From NCBI GenBank assembly GCA_041287865.1, contig JBGGMV010000087.1:10896-74895 (forward strand): a stretch of 64,000 nt of DNA, read 5' to 3'. The notes under the pieces were generated by a model. It did no database searches and had not been told where the DNA came from. It saw only the letters and a list, made by a program, of their open reading frames with translations. The stretch comes from JAPWJZ01 sp041287865. GTDB taxonomy: Bacteria > Pseudomonadota > Alphaproteobacteria > Micavibrionales > UBA2020. Both the position numbers and the translations under genes were made by a program. Positions 8,908 to 17,064 of the stretch are shown in pieces (the first letter of the stretch is position 1; each line of letters begins with the position of its first letter).

Positions 8908-11436
8908 TTATGAGAAGTGTTTCAGGATATTGACGATGGCATTGATAACCGCCGCGACGACGCCGTGCGGGTTATGGCCATTGTCATGGCCGTAGGCGTG
9001 GCCATTTCCATTATTTCCATTTCCATTGCCATGCCCGTTATTGCCGCCTTCGTCATGGCCGTAACCATGGCCGTTGCCATGATCGTGGTGACCATTGCCG
9101 TGGTCGTGGTCATGACCTTCGCAATCATCTTCGGGTGTGGGCGTAGGTGTCGGTTCGGGAGTAGGCGTAGGTGTCGGTTCCGGAGTGGGCGTAGGTGTCG
9201 GTTCGGGAGTAGGTGTCGGTGTGGGCTCCGGAGTAGGTGTCGGCGTCGGCTCCGGAGTGGGTGTAGGTGTGGGCTCCGGAGTGGGTGTAGGTGTGGGCTC
9301 CGGAGTGGGCGTCGGTGTGGGCTCCGGAGTGGGTGTCGGTGTCGGCTCCGGAGTGGGCGTCGGCGTGGGTGCCGGCGCATTGAAGACGTTATGGTGGGCG
9401 TTAGCGCCAGCGACGGCAAGGCCAGCCGGCGTAAAGCCGTCGAAGAGGTTGTGGGCGACGGTCACGTTGCTGCCGCTGCCAACGACGGCTGCAGCGCTGG
9501 TGCCGCCCGTGCTGACGGCAGAGTCAAAGATAAGGCCTTCGATCACCACGTTCGATGAATTGACTGTCAGGATATTGCCGCCGGCAAGCGTGCCCGCCAG
9601 CACCGGCGCAAGGCCGCCCGGGCCGTCGACAGTCGGCGTGCCGGCGTCGCCGCGCAGCGTAACGCGTTTATTGATAACGAGGTTTTCGTAGTAGTTGCCC
9701 GCGCCCACATTCACGGTCACCGGCGCGGTTGTCGAAGAAACGTCCATCGCCTGCTGGATGCTGGCGCCGCTGCTGACCACGTTCACCGTGGTCGCCTGGC
9801 CCGTCACGCGCGAGGATCCCAGCAACGCGCCTGCCGTATTGGTGATCTGGCCGTTCAGGTTCAGCGTCGGGGCGTTCAGGAACATGCGGCCGTTGCCCAG
9901 CACGATATTGCCGATGATGTCGATCAGCTGGCTGGTCAGCGTCAGGTTGAAGGCCGTGGGGCCGAAGACGCCGCTTGAAAGGTTGATGTCCTCGTCGACG
10001 ATAATATCGTTATCCGCCAGCACGTTCACATGGGTGAGCGAGAGCGTGTCGGCAATCGCCTGCGCGTTCAGGTAGCTGCCATCGGGCGAGCTTGCCGCAT
10101 TGCCAATCGTCACCGTCGCGGGGTCGATCAGCAGCGTGCCGGTCAGGCCTTTTTTCGCGGTGGTGTCGACAAGGCCTTCGAATACCACGCCTTCGCCAGT
10201 GGACACTTCCACAAAGCCGCCGTCGCCGCTCTTGGCGCCGCCGCGCGCGTTGATGCGGCCGTAAAATTCAGATTGCTCGCTGCCCCAGACGACGACCGTG
10301 CCGCCCTTGCCGCTGCCGGTGGAATTGGCGTTAACGACCGAATTGGCCGAGACAGTGGTGAAACCCGAGGCCGCGAAGCCCGCATAGGCGCCCTGCACGC
10401 CGCCGCCCAGATAAACCGTGCCGCCGTTTTGCGCGCCGGAAGCGTCAATCGAAGCCCCGTCCAGCGTCACGCTGTAACCCGTGGCATGGACATAGCCGCC
10501 GGAGGTTTTCGCGGCTGTCGCCGTCGCGTCGATCTTACCTGAAACCTTCACCTTGCCGCGGCTGCCGCCATCCAGAATGATGCGCCCGCCGACCTGTTTC
10601 ACGGTTTGCGCGCGGATCGTGCCGCTCATGTTCACGACATCGTCGACGATGCCTGCCGCCGCCCGCGCGGTCAGCTGAACGCGCCCGCCGTCGGCCTGTA
10701 TCTTGCCGGTGTTGGACGCCAATGCGCCCGCTACTTCTTCATTCACTGTCAGGGAGATAAGCTGATCGCCGTAAAGGTCGACAGTCGCCGCGCGGCCTGC
10801 GCCAAGGGCCACGCTGCCCGCGTTGGCGGTGATGACGCCTGCGTTAACTACATGCGGCGCGACAAAGGCCGCAAGACCGCCCGACTTGACGCTGATCGCG
10901 CCGAGGTTGACGACGGAACCCTGCGCCGCGTTGGTGATGTCGATGGTGCGGTTGTCGGCCATGAAGGCCGCGGTATTGATGTCGCCGGTGGAGGCGATGA
11001 TGCCGCCCACGTCGACCTTGGCCGTCTTGCCGAACATGACGCCATTGGGATCAAGGATGAAGATGCGGCCGTTCGATTTCAGCGAGCCTAAAATCTGCGA
11101 GCCTTCCTGCCCGCTGCCCGTCACGCGGTTGACGGCGACGCTGGTGGCGCTCGGTTGCTTGAATTCAACCTTGGCCTTGGAACCGACGTCGAAGGAATTC
11201 CATTGGAAGACTGCGCGGTTGCTTTGCTGGTTGACAGTGAGACTGCCGGTGCGGCCGGAGAAGCTGCCCTGCCCCGCCACCACCTGCCCGCCTGTCGGCG
11301 TGGCGAGTGCGTCAACGGCGCTAGCGGGAGAAGCCCAGGCGAGAATCAGGCAGGCCGTCGAGCAGAGAAGCCACGGGCGCAGCAAAGACGCGCGTGTTTT
11401 CCGATAGTTCTGGCCCTGACGATCATTCCCTGACAT
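8908..11436 (-). CDS. Filamentous-haemagglutinin-type (TPS) protein with PTPTPEP repeats and His-rich tail
   Basis: 842 aa. A Sec signal peptide ends ASA at about residue 40. Residues about 45-200 match the two-partner-secretion/haemagglutination activity domain (FQWNSFDVG; ILDPNGVMFG in place of the usual NPNG). A right-handed beta-helix-like repeat region runs to about 680, with a NosD/pectate-lyase-like end. About ten Thr/Pro/Glu octapeptides (TPTPTPEP) follow, then a ~55-residue His/Gly/Asp/Asn tail (HDHDHGNGHHDHGNGH) and a short hydrophobic end. TPS proteins are exported by a TpsB Omp85 barrel, and none is in the window. Likely a surface adhesin. The His tail could bind divalent metal (inference). 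Confidence 0.85.
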   Translation of the reverse strand: MSGNDRQGQNYRKTRASLLRPWLLCSTACLILAWASPASAVDALATPTGGQVVAGQGSFSGRTGSLTVNQQSNRAVFQWNSFDVGSKAKVEFKQPSATSVAVNRVTGSGQEGSQILGSLKSNGRIFILDPNGVMFGKTAKVDVGGIIASTGDINTAAFMADNRTIDITNAAQGSVVNLGAISVKSGGLAAFVAPHVVNAGVITANAGSVALGAGRAATVDLYGDQLISLTVNEEVAGALASNTGKIQADGGRVQLTARAAAGIVDDVVNMSGTIRAQTVKQVGGRIILDGGSRGKVKVSGKIDATATAAKTSGGYVHATGYSVTLDGASIDASGAQNGGTVYLGGGVQGAYAGFAASGFTTVSANSVVNANSTGSGKGGTVVVWGSEQSEFYGRINARGGAKSGDGGFVEVSTGEGVVFEGLVDTTAKKGLTGTLLIDPATVTIGNAASSPDGSYLNAQAIADTLSLTHVNVLADNDIIVDEDINLSSGVFGPTAFNLTLTSQLIDIIGNIVLGNGRMFLNAPTLNLNGQITNTAGALLGSSRVTGQATTVNVVSSGASIQQAMDVSSTTAPVTVNVGAGNYYENLVINKRVTLRGDAGTPTVDGPGGLAPVLAGTLAGGNILTVNSSNVVIEGLIFDSAVSTGGTSAAAVVGSGSNVTVAHNLFDGFTPAGLAVAGANAHHNVFNAPAPTPTPTPEPTPTPTPEPTPTPTPEPTPTPTPEPTPTPTPEPTPTPTPEPTPTPTPEPTPTPTPEPTPTPTPEPTPTPTPEDDCEGHDHDHGNGHHDHGNGHGYGHDEGGNNGHGNGNGNNGNGHAYGHDNGHNPHGVVAAVINAIVNILKHFS
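9130..9371 (-). repeat. 24-bp tandem repeat encoding TPTPTPEP
   Basis: About ten direct 24-bp units inside the haemagglutinin-type gene. The units differ at synonymous sites (tcc/tcg and gta/gtc/gtg alternation on the plus strand) while the peptide stays constant, so length, charge and stiffness of the linker appear to be selected. Repeat number is likely to vary by slippage between strains (inference). Confidence 0.9.
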
Positions 11437-11601
11437 TAAGAGACCCTGAAAATTCCCTTATCTGCCTATTATATCCCCTTCCATTTAACATATTGCGAAG
11501 GTTAGATAAAATGTAGATAAAATTTGCGTCAAATTGTCGGAATATCTAAATTCCACAGGCGTCTCATGGCGCTGCAGGACGACCCTCATCAAAAGGCACG
11601 G
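11437..11601. other. Divergent promoter region
   Basis: 165 bp, distinctly AT-rich compared with its neighbours, between the minus-strand haemagglutinin-type gene and the plus-strand MBOAT gene. It should hold both promoters. I see no convincing sigma54 site or CtrA box. Two direct repeats of the form TAGATAAAAT/TAGATAAAATT lie near 11503-11524. Confidence 0.4.
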
Positions 11602-13104
11602 ATGCTTTTCAACGCCCCCATCTTCCTCTTCGCGTTTTTGCCCGCCGCGCTTGCGGGTTATTTTCTTGCGCTGCGGTACATGGGGAAGCTGGCGTCGCAG
11701 CTCTGGCTCTTCCTTGCGTCGCTGTTTTTCTACGCCTGGTGGAATCCCAATTACGTTGTGCTCATCATCGGGCTGATGGTTTTCAATTATTACCTTGGCC
11801 GCTACCTGCTGCTGAAGCCGGACCGCAAGGCGCTGTTCTTCGGTATCGCCTCGAACCTTTCGATCCTCGCCTATTATAAGTATACGGCTTTCTTCATCAC
11901 CGCCGTGAACGGGGCGACAGGCGCGGATTTCTTCGTGCCGCAGATTATATTGCCGCTGGGCGTGTCGTTCTTCACCTTTCAGAAAATCGCCTTCCTGGTC
12001 GACTGCCACCGCCGCCTTGCCTCGCCCAACCAGAGCCTGATCAATTTCGGCCTTTTCGTGTCCTTCTTCCCGCAGCTGATCGCGGGGCCGATCGTGCACC
12101 ACAAGGAAATGATGCCGCAGTTCGCCAAGCCCGCGCCCTTCAGCGCCTATGGCTTTGGCGCGGGGCTGTCGCTGCTGGCGATTGGCCTGTTCAAGAAAGT
12201 CATGATCGCCGACAGCCTTGATGCTTACGCAACGCCGCTGTTCGTCGCGGCGGCGACGCGCGAACTGCATATCGTCGAGGCATGGCTGGCGGCGCTCAGC
12301 TATACCTTCCAGATCTATTTCGATTTTTCGGGTTATTCCGATATGGCGCTGGGCCTTGGCAAGATGTTCGGCGTGCGGCTGCCGGTCAACTTTTTCTCCC
12401 CCTATAAATCGGACAATATAATAGACTTCTGGCGGCGCTGGCATATGACGCTGTCGCGCTTCCTGCGCGATTACCTTTACATTCCGCTGGGCGGCAACCG
12501 CAAGGGGCGCACGCGCCGTTACGTGAACCTGTTTATCACCATGCTGCTGGGCGGTTTCTGGCACGGGGCCAACTGGACATTCCTTGTCTGGGGCGCGCTG
12601 CATGGCACATACCTTGTTATCAATCACCTGTGGCAGGAAAAAGGGTTCTTCACGATCCCCCGCCCGCTTGCGCGGCTCCTGACGTTTTTGGCGGTGATGT
12701 TTGCGTGGATATTCTTCCGCGCGCCGGATATGAAGACGGCGCTGGGCATTGTGGAAGCGCTGGTGAACGTGAAGAGCCTGACCGTGCCGCTGTTTGATGC
12801 TCTCTGGACGCCGAAAAGCCCGCTGCGCGCGGATTTCCCAATCCAGATGGCGAACCTTGCCATGGCGCTTGTGGCCGGTTGCTTTATCCTCTGCTGGATA
12901 TTCCCCAACAGCGTGGAGATCATGCGCAAATCGCGCCCTTGCATCGCGGGCGTGCGCGGCATGAAACTGGGCCGCAGCATGGCAGCAAAGATTATCTGGC
13001 AGCCAACCCTGCTCTGGGGTGCCCTGATCGGACTGGTGTTAAGCCTTGCCCTGCTGCGCGTGGTATACGAGCCCAGCCAGGTTTTTCTCTATTTCCAGTT
13101 TTAG
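11602..13104 (+). CDS. MBOAT-family membrane O-acyltransferase (AlgI/DltB-like)
   Basis: 500 aa from the ATG giving MLFNAPIFLFAF, the usual AlgI-like N-terminus; a frame extension to 11524 looks non-coding. It is a polytopic membrane protein with at least nine hydrophobic segments. Signature motifs are FDFSGYSDMALGLGKMFG, SPYKSDNIIDFWRRWHMTLS and GGFWHGANWTF, which holds the conserved MBOAT His. The family moves acyl, usually acetyl, groups across the inner membrane onto exopolysaccharide or teichoic acid. The next gene, 10 bp downstream, encodes an SGNH-like partner, the usual two-protein O-acetylation pair. The acceptor glycan is unknown, and no polysaccharide synthase is in the window. Confidence 0.92.
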   Translation: MLFNAPIFLFAFLPAALAGYFLALRYMGKLASQLWLFLASLFFYAWWNPNYVVLIIGLMVFNYYLGRYLLLKPDRKALFFGIASNLSILAYYKYTAFFITAVNGATGADFFVPQIILPLGVSFFTFQKIAFLVDCHRRLASPNQSLINFGLFVSFFPQLIAGPIVHHKEMMPQFAKPAPFSAYGFGAGLSLLAIGLFKKVMIADSLDAYATPLFVAAATRELHIVEAWLAALSYTFQIYFDFSGYSDMALGLGKMFGVRLPVNFFSPYKSDNIIDFWRRWHMTLSRFLRDYLYIPLGGNRKGRTRRYVNLFITMLLGGFWHGANWTFLVWGALHGTYLVINHLWQEKGFFTIPRPLARLLTFLAVMFAWIFFRAPDMKTALGIVEALVNVKSLTVPLFDALWTPKSPLRADFPIQMANLAMALVAGCFILCWIFPNSVEIMRKSRPCIAGVRGMKLGRSMAAKIIWQPTLLWGALIGLVLSLALLRVVYEPSQVFLYFQF

Positions 13105-13114
13105 GGAGAGGTAG

Positions 13115-14284
13115 ATGAAAAAGATAAAAATGAAAAACTTCTACCTCGGCCTGATCGTGCCGGTGATCTTCTGCACCATCTTCCTCGGCTTCAACGCATT
13201 TCTGCTGACGCGCGCGGGCGAATACCTTAGCCTCGACGCCATTCTGGACAAGCAGGAAAAGACCGGCGGCGTTTATGGCTCAGCCCTTTACCAGCGCACC
13301 TATTATTACAAGCAGCGCATGTTCGACCGTTATGCGCCCGAAACCGTCGTGATCGGGTCCTCGCGCGTATTGCAGATGCGGGCGGAGGATTTTAGCGTCG
13401 GTTTCGTCAACCTGGGCTCTCTCAGCAGCATTGATGAAGTGACCGACCTCAGCCATGCGCTGTTCGAGACGACATCGCCGGGACTGGTGATGCTGGGCGT
13501 CGATTACTGGTGGTTTGCGGGCGATGGCAAGGCCGCCGCCTTTACGCGCGATCCGCCGGTCAACCACCTGACGCTCTCCGACGTTTTCACGCCTTTTTCG
13601 TGGTACACCAAGGGCAAGGTGACGGCAGAAAACATCGAAACCATCCTTGGCGGCCAGTCGCCGAATATCGGCGTCTCGGGCATCGTGTCGGGCGACGGGC
13701 ATGACAGGTTCGGTTCGCACTACCAGCCGTCATTGTGGACGGGCGCGGTGAAGGCGGAGGATTTCCAGTTCAAATCCGACCTTGCGAAAATAAACACCGG
13801 CAAGAAAATTTACGAATGGGCCGACAAGGTCGACGCGGGCCAGTGGCAGAAATTCATCGACCTGCTGGATTTTTACAAGCAGCGCAAATTGCGCGTCATC
13901 GTCTTTGTCCCGCCGCAAGCGCCCACGGTGTTCAGGGCGATGGAGGACAGCGGCAAATATAAATACGTTGCCGAGATGCGCCACAAAATTGCCGAGACGG
14001 GTGCGGCATACCTTTACCCCGTTTACGATTTTCATGACGTAGCGGCGACGGGTGCGACGGATTGCGAATTCATGGACGGTCACCACGGCGGGCCGGTGGT
14101 GTACAAGCGCCTGCTGCTCGATATGGCGGTGCATGATGAAGACCTTAGATCGCGCGTGAAGCTGCCCGAGCTTGGCTATGCCATCGACACCTTCAAGGGG
14201 CAGGCCTCGACGCTGCAGGGCGAGGCGGATTTTCTGGGCCTTGGCTGCGTCAAAACCCCCAAAGTCATGCCCGCCGCGCCATAA
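13115..14284 (+). CDS. AlgJ/AlgX-like periplasmic partner of MBOAT (SGNH-like)
   Basis: 389 aa with an uncleaved N-terminal TM anchor (LIVPVIFCTIFLGFNAFLL) and a periplasmic domain. A block-I-like serine motif is visible (VVIGSSRVLQMR), and a D-x-x-H-like pair near the C-terminus (CEFMDGHHGGPVVYKRL) fits an SGNH/GDSL-type Asp-His. Overall similarity to AlgJ/DltD-type proteins is weak, so the role rests on fold-like motifs and on the operon with the MBOAT gene. Expected role: final acetyl transfer from the MBOAT channel to an extracytoplasmic polysaccharide (inference). Confidence 0.72.
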   Translation: MKKIKMKNFYLGLIVPVIFCTIFLGFNAFLLTRAGEYLSLDAILDKQEKTGGVYGSALYQRTYYYKQRMFDRYAPETVVIGSSRVLQMRAEDFSVGFVNLGSLSSIDEVTDLSHALFETTSPGLVMLGVDYWWFAGDGKAAAFTRDPPVNHLTLSDVFTPFSWYTKGKVTAENIETILGGQSPNIGVSGIVSGDGHDRFGSHYQPSLWTGAVKAEDFQFKSDLAKINTGKKIYEWADKVDAGQWQKFIDLLDFYKQRKLRVIVFVPPQAPTVFRAMEDSGKYKYVAEMRHKIAETGAAYLYPVYDFHDVAATGATDCEFMDGHHGGPVVYKRLLLDMAVHDEDLRSRVKLPELGYAIDTFKGQASTLQGEADFLGLGCVKTPKVMPAAP

Positions 14285-14401
14285 TCTTCCGGCATATGCA
14301 AAATATAAAGCCCCGCGCGATAGCGTAAAATCAATGGCGCAAGTTACGGCCCTGACTTAAAATATGAGTCTGGTCTCCTTTTCAAAGGAGTCGTTTGGGG
14401 C
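14285..14401 (+). other. Short intergenic region upstream of the repeat protein
   Basis: 117 bp with a Shine-Dalgarno-like AAAGGAG about 11 nt before the downstream ATG (14402). No clear terminator or RNA gene is seen. Confidence 0.4.
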
Positions 14402-15049
14402 ATGACGATGAGATATTTCCTTCCCGTCTTGATGGTTTTCGCGCTGGCAATGCCGGCCGCTTCCCATGCCTCGGGCGGACGCGAATGCGGCCCCCACCTG
14501 CAACAGCAGATGGATCAGGCGAAGAAAGCCGCCGAATACGCAATCGAGCTTGAAAAAGGCCAGATCGATCAGGCAAAGAAAGCCGCCGAATATGCGGCGG
14601 TGCTTGAAAAAGGCCAGATTGATCAGGCGAAGAAAGCCGCCGAATATGCGGTGGTGCTTGAAAAAGGCCAGATCGATCAGGCCCGCAAGGCCGCCGAATA
14701 TGCCGAGGTACTGGCGAAGGGGCAGGCCGATCAGGCCCGCAAAGCCGCCGAATATGCCCGCCAGCTGGATGCGGATCAGCGCAAGGTGCTGCAGTACTAC
14801 GCGAACCTCTGCGCCGAACAGACGACCAAGTTCAATCTGGGATCTCCCGTGCCTCAGGTGCGCGAAGCCGCGGCGGAACAGCAGCTGAAAGGCTATATCG
14901 CCGGCGGCAAGAGCATGGAACCCCCGCCGCCGCTGCCCACGTCAGACCTGCCCACCGCTCCCGGCAGCCCCGTCACCGAAAACAACGCACTGGGCGAACC
15001 GAAGCCGAACCTCGAGAAGGCTCTCGGCGACGTCGAAAAACAGCAATAA
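14402..15049 (+). CDS. Periplasmic protein with five 18-residue helical repeats
   Basis: 215 aa. It has a Sec signal peptide ending SHA (about residue 22) and then five tandem 18-residue units of the form DQAKKAAEYAxxLEKGQI (about residues 38-127). Each is strongly amphipathic and Ala/Lys/Glu-rich, so the region should form a long helix or coiled coil. A Cys (NLCAEQ) follows, then a Pro-rich, probably disordered C-terminus. An ATG at 14408 is an alternative start. I do not recognise a family. It stands alone between the O-acetylation pair and tRNA-Arg. A spacer or envelope-tethering role is possible but unproven. Confidence 0.8.
   Translation: MTMRYFLPVLMVFALAMPAASHASGGRECGPHLQQQMDQAKKAAEYAIELEKGQIDQAKKAAEYAAVLEKGQIDQAKKAAEYAVVLEKGQIDQARKAAEYAEVLAKGQADQARKAAEYARQLDADQRKVLQYYANLCAEQTTKFNLGSPVPQVREAAAEQQLKGYIAGGKSMEPPPPLPTSDLPTAPGSPVTENNALGEPKPNLEKALGDVEKQQ
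14513..14782 (+). repeat. Five tandem 54-bp repeats
   Basis: Direct repeats encoding the DQAKKAAEYA units. The first three are nearly identical at DNA level and the last two have diverged (AAG to CGC, Lys to Arg), which indicates recent duplication at the 5' side. Confidence 0.88.
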
Positions 15050-15064
15050 GAATTTTCTGGGAGC

Positions 15065-15141
15065 TGGCGTACCCGGAGGGATTCGAACCCCCGACCTGAT
15101 GCTTAGAAGGCACCTGCTCTATCCAGCTGAGCTACGGGTAC
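15065..15141 (-). tRNA. tRNA-Arg (anticodon TCT)
   Basis: Cloverleaf read by eye on the minus strand: acceptor GTACCCG/CGGGTAC, D-arm TAGCTCAGCTGGATAGAGCA, anticodon loop CTTCTAA giving TCT, T-loop GTTCGAATC. The 3' CCA is encoded. It reads AGA (and AGG by wobble). Confidence 0.96.
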
Positions 15142-15150
15142 TTTGAAACT

Positions 15151-15459
15151 TTATTTCTCTTCAGTCTCTGGCGCGCGGTACTTGAAGTTATCGAGATAGC
15201 TGCGCGGCTTCACTTTTCTCGTATGTTCTGCGTCGAAGCTGTATTCGATGCCCTTCAGGTCGGCAAAGGCGATCGCGGCCTCGCGGCTGTCGAACTTCAT
15301 GCGCACCTGGTTGAGCGTATCGGCGGAGCTCGTCCAGCCCATCAGCGGTTCCGGCTTGCGCGCGGTTTCCAGCTCGTACTCCAGCACCCATTCGGCGCTA
15401 TTGCCGGCGCGGCCGGACTGCATCGCGTTGCGGGCGGGTTTATAAATTCTTGCCTTCAT
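15151..15459 (-). CDS. NDUFS4-like complex I accessory subunit (ETC C1 NDUFA4 family)
   Basis: 102 aa from MKARIYKPARNAMQSG. The longer frame to 15522 runs through tRNA-Pro and is rejected. The family signature is complete: IYKPARNAMQSG, W-x-L-x-[YF], MGWTSSADTLNQV, F-x-[ST]-x-E-A-x-x-[FY]. In alphaproteobacteria and mitochondria this small protein is a peripheral subunit of the NADH dehydrogenase matrix arm, and it is usually encoded away from the nuo operon, as here. It sits between two tRNA genes on the same strand. Confidence 0.9.
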   Translation of the reverse strand: MKARIYKPARNAMQSGRAGNSAEWVLEYELETARKPEPLMGWTSSADTLNQVRMKFDSREAAIAFADLKGIEYSFDAEHTRKVKPRSYLDNFKYRAPETEEK

Positions 15460-15478
15460 CGTCAAGACCTCGAAAAAG

Positions 15479-15555
15479 TGGTCGGAGTGGAGGGATTTGA
15501 ACCCCCGACATCCAGTTCCCAAAACTGGCGCGCTACCGGACTGCGCTACACTCCG
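15479..15555 (-). tRNA. tRNA-Pro (anticodon TGG)
   Basis: Minus-strand cloverleaf: acceptor CGGAGTG/CACTCCG, anticodon stem CCAGT/ACTGG around loop TTTGGGA (anticodon TGG), T-loop GTTCAAATC, discriminator A and encoded CCA. Confidence 0.96.
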
Positions 15556-15622
15556 TTGATTGATTTATAAGGGTTTTTTAGCGGTTTTGGCAAGTTTTAA
15601 TGCCGTAAAGCCAATAACCGCG

Positions 15623-16441
15623 CTATTTCAATGGGCTTTTCAGCACCAGCGGGCGGCTGACGGACACTCTTTCCTGCAGCACCGTCTGGGTGGCCGCCAG
15701 CGCCTCTCCGGCGGCCTTCTGTTGCGCTTCCAGAGCCTCGCGGCGGGCCTGCGACTGGGCCGGATAGGTCATCAGCAGCTCGGCGATATCGCCGTGCGTG
15801 CCTTCGGCCGCCGCGAAGATCACACCCTTGCCCGCGAGGGTTTTCGCCGTCACGTCTGCGCCGCTGTCGATCAACAGCTTCACGCAGGCTTCCTTGCCCG
15901 ACGAGACCGCGTCATAGAGCGGCGTTTCGCCGTCATTGTTACGCACTTCGATATCCGCACCGCGCTCGATCAGCAGGCGCAGCAGATTGTCGTCGTCGCC
16001 CATGGCGGCATAGTGGATAGCCGCGCGCCCCGTGGGGATATTGCGGTGGTTGAGCTCCGCGCCATGGTCGAGCAGCAGGCGCGTTAATGCCTCGTTATCC
16101 TGGTCGACTGCATGCTGCAGGGCTGTCCAGCCGTTGCCTTCCTGTGCATTAACGTCCGCACCCGCTTCCACCAGCTGCCGCGCAAGCGCGGTATCATTGT
16201 TATAGGCGGCCCGTATCAGCTCTTCGCCCGTCGCCGGCGCGGTTGTCTTTTTAGGCGCAGGTTTTGCCGCGACGCTCCGCAGCGCCGGAGGCGTGCATAA
16301 ATCAAGGTTCATCAGCGCTTCCAGCGTACGCTTCTGCGACGCCTTTTCTGCTGCCTTTTGCGCGGCCGTCAGCTTGACGGCCGGTTTTTTCGGCGCTTTC
16401 TTGGCGGCTTTATTCCAGCTTGGCGTAGCCTTGGACGGCAT
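15623..16441 (-). CDS. Ankyrin-repeat protein
   Basis: 272 aa from MPSKATPSWNK, chosen because AGGGA lies just upstream; the frame also allows a start at 16462. A Lys/Ala-rich N-terminal tail (about 60 residues) precedes roughly five ankyrin repeats, with clear signatures such as GADVNAQEGNGWTALQHAV, DHGAELNHRNIPTGRAAIHY and RGADIEVRNNDGETPLYDAV. The C-terminus is Gln/Ala-rich and helical. No signal peptide is seen, so it is probably a cytoplasmic protein-interaction module of unknown partner. Confidence 0.9.
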   Translation of the reverse strand: MPSKATPSWNKAAKKAPKKPAVKLTAAQKAAEKASQKRTLEALMNLDLCTPPALRSVAAKPAPKKTTAPATGEELIRAAYNNDTALARQLVEAGADVNAQEGNGWTALQHAVDQDNEALTRLLLDHGAELNHRNIPTGRAAIHYAAMGDDDNLLRLLIERGADIEVRNNDGETPLYDAVSSGKEACVKLLIDSGADVTAKTLAGKGVIFAAAEGTHGDIAELLMTYPAQSQARREALEAQQKAAGEALAATQTVLQERVSVSRPLVLKSPLK

Positions 16442-16536
16442 TTTATCCCTCATTGAAATCAACGAGACAATTTACATAATATATACCAGAAGTGCAAGCG
16501 GTATTTTCAGCCGCCAAAGCTTTGTTTTAATTACTC

Positions 16537-17055
16537 TTATTCGAAATATGGGTGCAAAACCTTGTCGCCGACCGCAATCCCGAGCGCATCGGCGATGCCG
16601 GCATTCACCTCGATCACGCCCGTCACGGGCTCCAGCGAGGGAATGGGCGTGAGGTCAAGCGGCTTGGCGTTGCGGTGGATGTTCACGATGCGGCCATCTT
16701 TAGCGATAAAGATGAGGTCGAGCGGAATATAGGTTTCCTTCATCCAGAAATTGGCCGTATGCGGATCGTCGCGGCCCAGCTGGAAGAGCATGCCGTGGTT
16801 TTCTTCCATCGACTTGCGGAACATCAGGCCGATCTTGATATCCATCGGCGTCTTGGCGATTTCAACCTCCAGCTCGGCCTTGCCGTCCTTGGTCTGGATG
16901 GCGACGGGCTCGGAGGGCAGCTTGGTGTAATCGTCGGCGCCGTTGGCGCGGTGCATCGACATGTAGGCGCCCGCTGCGATGATCAGCGCCAGCACGGACA
17001 GCAGCAGCGCATCGCGCCAGCCTGCTTTTTTCTTTTCCTGAACGGGTTCGGCCAT
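16537..17055 (-). CDS. DUF192 family membrane-anchored protein
   Basis: 172 aa with a perfect Shine-Dalgarno (TAGGAGGAAAAG) before the ATG. An N-terminal TM segment (ALLLSVLALIIAAGAYM) anchors a periplasmic DUF192 domain with the hallmark motifs GLMFRKSMEENHGMLF and FWMKETYIPLDLIFI. Function of the family is not established. It follows the YmdB-like phosphoesterase gene by 9 bp and is probably in the same transcript. Confidence 0.88.
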   Translation of the reverse strand: MAEPVQEKKKAGWRDALLLSVLALIIAAGAYMSMHRANGADDYTKLPSEPVAIQTKDGKAELEVEIAKTPMDIKIGLMFRKSMEENHGMLFQLGRDDPHTANFWMKETYIPLDLIFIAKDGRIVNIHRNAKPLDLTPIPSLEPVTGVIEVNAGIADALGIAVGDKVLHPYFE

Positions 17056-17064
17056 CTTTTCCTC

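Noticed and set aside
16463..16536. Terminator or small RNA between the ankyrin and DUF192 genes
   Set aside because: Only AT-rich sequence, no stem with a T-run.
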